A DNA stretch of 16,472 bases from Cyclobacteriaceae bacterium (GTDB lineage Bacteria; Bacteroidota; Bacteroidia; Cytophagales; Cyclobacteriaceae): positions 1 through 16,472 of the forward strand of contig VFKK01000120.1 of NCBI GenBank assembly GCA_009885605.1, read 5' to 3'. Shown here in pieces: positions 13,801 through 16,472 of the stretch (positions are counted from its first letter, which is position 1; the number at the start of each line of letters is the position of its first letter). The notes beneath the pieces are model-generated. The model saw only the letters and a program-made list of their open reading frames with translations. It was not told the DNA's origin and made no database searches. The position numbers and the translations under genes are program-made.

Positions 13801-15147
13801 TCAATCAAATTGAACTTCCAGCGCCTTTCCTTTGACTTCTTCATGAAATACCCCCTCATCATAGGCCAAATGTCCATTTACCCAAGTTTTAAGCACTTGG
13901 CTGTGAAAGGTCGTTCCCTCCAAAGGTGACCAGCCACATTTGTACAAAATATTCTCTTTGCTCACCGTCCATTCGCAGTCCAGGTCCACTAAAGCCAAAT
14001 CAGCAAAGTAACCTTCCCGGATAAATCCCCGATGTTTGATCCGGTATAGAATGGCCGGATTATGGCACATTTTCTCCACGATTTTCTCCAGGCTGATTTT
14101 GCCCTGCCTGAAAAATTCCAGCAGGCAAGCCAAGGAATGCTGAACTAATGGTGCGCCGGACATGGATTGGAAGTAGGGTTTTTGCTTTTCCTCCAGGGTA
14201 TGCGGGGCATGGTCGGTAGTGATTAAATCAATCCGGTCGTCGAGCAATGCGGCGAGTAGTCCGTCCTTGTCTTTTTGAGTTTTGATGGCAGGGTTCCACT
14301 TGATCAGTACGCCAAGTCGCTCGTAGTCCTGATCGGTAAACCAAAGATGATGAACCGATACCTCGGTCGTGATTTTTTTATCTTTTAGGGGAATGTCATT
14401 TCGGAAAAGCCCGGTTTCCCTGGCTGTACTCAGATGAAGGATATGAAGTCGGGCGCCGTGTTTTTCTGCGATCCCAATAGCCCGCTCGGTGGCCTCATAG
14501 CAAGCTTGCTCGCTTCGAATCAGCGGATGGCAGGCGATGGGCACATCTTCTCCGTATTTTTCCCTGTAGATTTCCTCATTTTTTTCAATGATTTCTTCCT
14601 TTTCCGAGTGGATAGCGATTAGTCCTTTGTGATTTGCAAAGAGTTTTTCAAGCATATCCGGACGATCAGCCAGGATATTTCCCTTCCCGGTGAAGTAAAG
14701 CCCATCGTCCGTGATGGCAAGCAGCTTTTCAGTATCCCAATGGATGACTTCATCCAGGTTTTCGGCATTGATACCGAGCAAAAACCCATAATTGGCGAGG
14801 GATTTCTGAGCGCCGAGTTGGTACTTATCTTCGAGTAGCTCGAGGCTCAAGGTATTAGGACGGGTGTTGGGCATCTCAATAAAAGAGGTGACCCCGCCGG
14901 CCACGGCTGCCTTGCTTTCGCTGCTTAGATCCGCCTTGTGTGTCAGACCCGGATCGCGGAAGTGCACCTGTCCGTCGATGACCCCGGGGAGTAGGTATTT
15001 GCCTCGACCGTCGATGAGTCGGTAATGGTTCTCGGCGGGGATGGCTCCGATTTTGCGGATTAGCTCGCCTTCGATCAGGACATCGGTGACTTGGACTTTA
15101 CCTTCATTGACGAGGGTGACTTGCTGGATTAGGTAAGGTTGATTCAT
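13801..15147 (-). CDS. pyrC: Dihydroorotase (Bacteroidota type, amidohydrolase superfamily)
   Basis: A 448-residue protein. The family reaction is reversible cyclisation of N-carbamoyl-aspartate to dihydroorotate in pyrimidine synthesis. Diagnostic segments are VHFRDPGLTHKADL (from V61), EMPNTRPNT, IAIHSEKEE with H180, HILHLST with H238, VSVHHLWFT, IKWNPAIK, TTDHAPHT with D312, and LYKCGWSPLEG. Two features differ from the classical two-zinc site. The first histidine of the HxH pair is Q60 (DGQVHFRDPG), and the stretch that normally carries the carboxylated lysine (GVKxFMGSSTGN in many enzymes) reads TDDGLYFTGKGNIL, with no lysine aligned. As I recall, the Q is normal in Bacteroidota orthologues; the second change I cannot judge. 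An in-frame TTG at 15177 would add ten residues, so I take the ATG at 15147-15145. It is followed by the DUF6671 gene. Confidence 0.83.
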   Translation of the reverse strand: MNQPYLIQQVTLVNEGKVQVTDVLIEGELIRKIGAIPAENHYRLIDGRGKYLLPGVIDGQVHFRDPGLTHKADLSSESKAAVAGGVTSFIEMPNTRPNTLSLELLEDKYQLGAQKSLANYGFLLGINAENLDEVIHWDTEKLLAITDDGLYFTGKGNILADRPDMLEKLFANHKGLIAIHSEKEEIIEKNEEIYREKYGEDVPIACHPLIRSEQACYEATERAIGIAEKHGARLHILHLSTARETGLFRNDIPLKDKKITTEVSVHHLWFTDQDYERLGVLIKWNPAIKTQKDKDGLLAALLDDRIDLITTDHAPHTLEEKQKPYFQSMSGAPLVQHSLACLLEFFRQGKISLEKIVEKMCHNPAILYRIKHRGFIREGYFADLALVDLDCEWTVSKENILYKCGWSPLEGTTFHSQVLKTWVNGHLAYDEGVFHEEVKGKALEVQFD

Positions 15148-15319
15148 GACTGGCGGATACAGATTTCTTGATTGCAAAGAAAGGACAGGATATGCTGGGT
15201 TCCAACACGATCAGGGTAAGATTCTGAGAATCGGCGTGGGAAGCACCGGCCCAGGTTAAGGTTTCAAAAGGTTAAAAGGTCGAATATTTCAAATCGAATA
15301 ATCAGCAATTCAAGAACCT
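15148..15319. other. Gap between XRE regulator and dihydroorotase
   Basis: This 172-base stretch separates two same-strand transcription units. It should contain the dihydroorotase promoter, but I see no consensus element, gene or hairpin terminator. Only a degenerate AAAGGTTAAAAGGT-like repetition is present near 15260. Confidence 0.4.
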
Positions 15320-15523
15320 CTATTCCTTAAACTCAAGTATATCCCCCGGCTGGCAGTCCAGGGCTTTGCAGATGGATTCCAACGTGCTGAATCGGATTGC
15401 TTTGGCTTTGCCGGTCTTGAGGATAGACAGGTTGGAAAGCGTGATGTCCACTTTTTCAGAGAGTTCATTCAGCGACATTTTCCGCTTGGCCATCATGACG
15501 TCGAGATTGACAATAATGGACAT
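15320..15523 (-). CDS. Small XRE-family (Cro/C1-type) HTH regulator
   Basis: A 67-residue protein that is almost entirely one helix-turn-helix domain: MMAKRKMSLNELSEKVDITL (positions 9-28), the recognition-helix region LSNLSILKTGKAKAIRFS, and the closing LESICKALDCQPGDILEF that marks the YozG-like/HTH_26 group. It begins three bases after the stop of the DUF2975 gene, so the two form a tight operon. Pairs of DUF2975 membrane protein and this class of regulator are a recurrent arrangement in bacteria. The repeats at 16118-16161, upstream of the operon, are candidate sites for autoregulation by this protein. Confidence 0.93.
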   Translation of the reverse strand: MSIIVNLDVMMAKRKMSLNELSEKVDITLSNLSILKTGKAKAIRFSTLESICKALDCQPGDILEFKE

Positions 15524-15526
15524 GAT

Positions 15527-16090
15527 TTAGACGGTGAGTTCGTTTTCGGCCTGGATTTCCACTCCTCTTTTGAACACCTGAGCAATGGCGAAAATAATTG
15601 CGCTCATCAATAGGTATTCGAATGCCCCATTTGCATAATCGACTAGGACGGGAAGCTCGAAATCACGTTTTACCAGCCATTTGACAAGGCCGGCGGTGAA
15701 GATTGTCGTCACCCCGATCTGAAACGTCACATAACTGGTCTGTGTGATGAGTTTGGAAATTTCTTTGCTAAATGGATGCACGAGATTGATTTTCAGGAAA
15801 ACCCGGATCATCAGGTAAAATAAATACGCTTTCTGAACTGCGATGACCAACAGCAGGGAAATCACCCACAAATAATACCATATGTTTTGTTTCAATAAGG
15901 GATAAAGATTCAACCCCTCGTACAAGTCTTGAGCAATCAAAGGCTTGAACAGGCTATAGGTGAAGGTAAACAGGAGCGAACCGGCCTGAATGCACAGTCC
16001 GATAAATAGGGACCAGATTATCACGGTAATCAGCATCAATGTGGGTTGATTGCTCCATTTTTCTTTCCATTGGTTCTTTAGATTTTCCAT
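15527..16090 (-). CDS. DUF2975 domain inner-membrane protein
   Basis: A 187-residue protein with four predicted membrane helices at about 17-45, 70-98, 115-138 and 155-174. A short conserved tail (FKRGVEIQAENELTV, 173-187) follows; such tails ending in ENELTV/ENDLTI are typical of DUF2975. No enzymatic residues are evident and function is unknown. The first gene of a two-gene operon, it precedes a small XRE regulator by three bases. By context the membrane protein may sense or modulate something that affects the regulator. This resembles membrane-anchored control systems, but it is inference. The start at 16090 is fixed by the ATG just downstream of the repeat-rich leader. Confidence 0.88.
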   Translation of the reverse strand: MENLKNQWKEKWSNQPTLMLITVIIWSLFIGLCIQAGSLLFTFTYSLFKPLIAQDLYEGLNLYPLLKQNIWYYLWVISLLLVIAVQKAYLFYLMIRVFLKINLVHPFSKEISKLITQTSYVTFQIGVTTIFTAGLVKWLVKRDFELPVLVDYANGAFEYLLMSAIIFAIAQVFKRGVEIQAENELTV

Positions 16091-16117
16091 AGTGCAGGGA
16101 ATAAGTATTCTGCAAAC

Positions 16118-16161
16118 ATCAATAAATAATTATTGATAAACAATAAATATGTATTGATAAA
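16118..16161. promoter_or_regulatory. ATTGATAAA repeat array, candidate operator of the DUF2975/XRE operon
   Basis: ATCAATAA (16118-16125) and TTATTGAT (16130-16137) form a perfect 8-bp dyad with a 4-base spacer. TATTGATAAA occurs at 16131-16140 and again at 16152-16161, exactly 21 bases apart, about two helical turns. The array lies 28-71 bases upstream of the operon's ATG, in promoter position. Binding by the XRE regulator encoded in the same operon is a reasonable inference. Confidence 0.6.
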
Positions 16162-16472
16162 AATAATATTTTACTCGAACAGGGGAAAATTTTAAAATAT
16201 TCATTTCCTCAGCCATTTCCAGTCTGTGTCTTTTCAGGCAGCGGGCAAGACCTGGATTTTATTTTGCAAGACACTCGATAAAGCAATTTTCATAATATTG
16301 GCGGACAGCTAAGACACCGAACGCGGTTGAAAAAGGTGCTTTAACTTCATCATTTCAGTTAATTGGTTATTGTTATCGAAACTCACCTAGGCTTATGATT
16401 TGCCGGAACGAAAAACCAAATTCCCGGGATAATAAGTGAGAGGAAAGGACATTACCAACTCATAGCAGCACC
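16162..16472. other. Right-edge region without a recognised gene
   Basis: About 310 bases with base composition closer to coding DNA than the AT-rich leaders. I found no recognisable protein in any frame. A 19-codon minus-strand frame opens at 16293, and the minus-strand frame entering from the right edge closes near 16396. The stretch may hold a decayed gene fragment or the 3' end of a gene beyond the window. Confidence 0.35.

Noticed and set aside
13801..15147. Allantoinase or hydantoinase as an alternative to dihydroorotase
   Set aside because: The KCGWSPLEG, HHLWF and VHFRDPGLTHK segments and overall length fit the Bacteroidota dihydroorotase group better.
16234..16293. 19-codon minus-strand frame (MKIALSSVL...)
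   Set aside because: Very short, no neighbours or motifs to support it.

Overview
The window looks like chromosomal DNA from a member of the Bacteroidota, most likely a marine or sediment type close to the Cyclobacteriaceae/Cytophagales. That placement is an inference. It rests on a complete SusC/SusD outer-membrane pair, a twin-arginine Gfo/Idh/MocA oxidoreductase, AT-rich leaders with no Shine-Dalgarno sequence, and the dihydroorotase subtype. No rRNA, tRNA, transposase, integrase or CRISPR array is visible.

Layout. Bases 1-973 (minus) hold the N-terminal 324 residues of an exported Gfo/Idh/MocA oxidoreductase that runs off the left edge. It is divergent from a phytanoyl-CoA dioxygenase (PhyH) family gene (1291-2175, plus), and the shared leader carries a perfect 11-bp inverted repeat. 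A DUF808/YedI membrane protein follows (2433-3302). Next come a 467-bp AT-rich leader full of symmetrical motifs, susC (3770-6868), susD (6891-8393) and a factor-independent terminator (8439-8480). Then come an exported ThuA-like protein (8820-9848) and a sugar epimerase of the D-tagatose/D-psicose 3-epimerase type (9933-10784), closed by a strong bidirectional hairpin terminator (10824-10863). Beyond it lie a small exported DUF4440/NTF2-like protein (minus) and a divergent exported sulfatase (11486-12877, plus).

The rightmost third is different in character and all on the minus strand. It holds a dihydroorotase (13801-15147) followed 5 bp later by a DUF6671 protein with four CxxC pairs, and separately a DUF2975 membrane protein plus XRE-type regulator operon (15320-16090). 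Repeated motifs upstream of that operon look like operator sites. The last ~310 bases hold no gene I recognise.

How the genes may work together. SusC/SusD import an oligosaccharide or glycoside. The sulfatase could remove sulfate esters outside the cytoplasm. The Gfo/Idh/MocA oxidoreductase, ThuA-like protein and TIM-barrel epimerase belong to families that recur together in loci for oxidised (keto) sugars and rare ketoses. No glycoside hydrolase, polysaccharide lyase or local PUL regulator is present, so the left two thirds reads as a compact uptake-plus-sugar-redox locus. The susC-susD block is visibly more AT-rich than the genes on either side, which hints at separate acquisition. The clearest possible novelties are the symmetrical TCCTGT array in front of susC, the hydrolase-free sugar locus, the active-site changes in the dihydroorotase with its DUF6671 partner, and the repeat array in front of the DUF2975/XRE operon.
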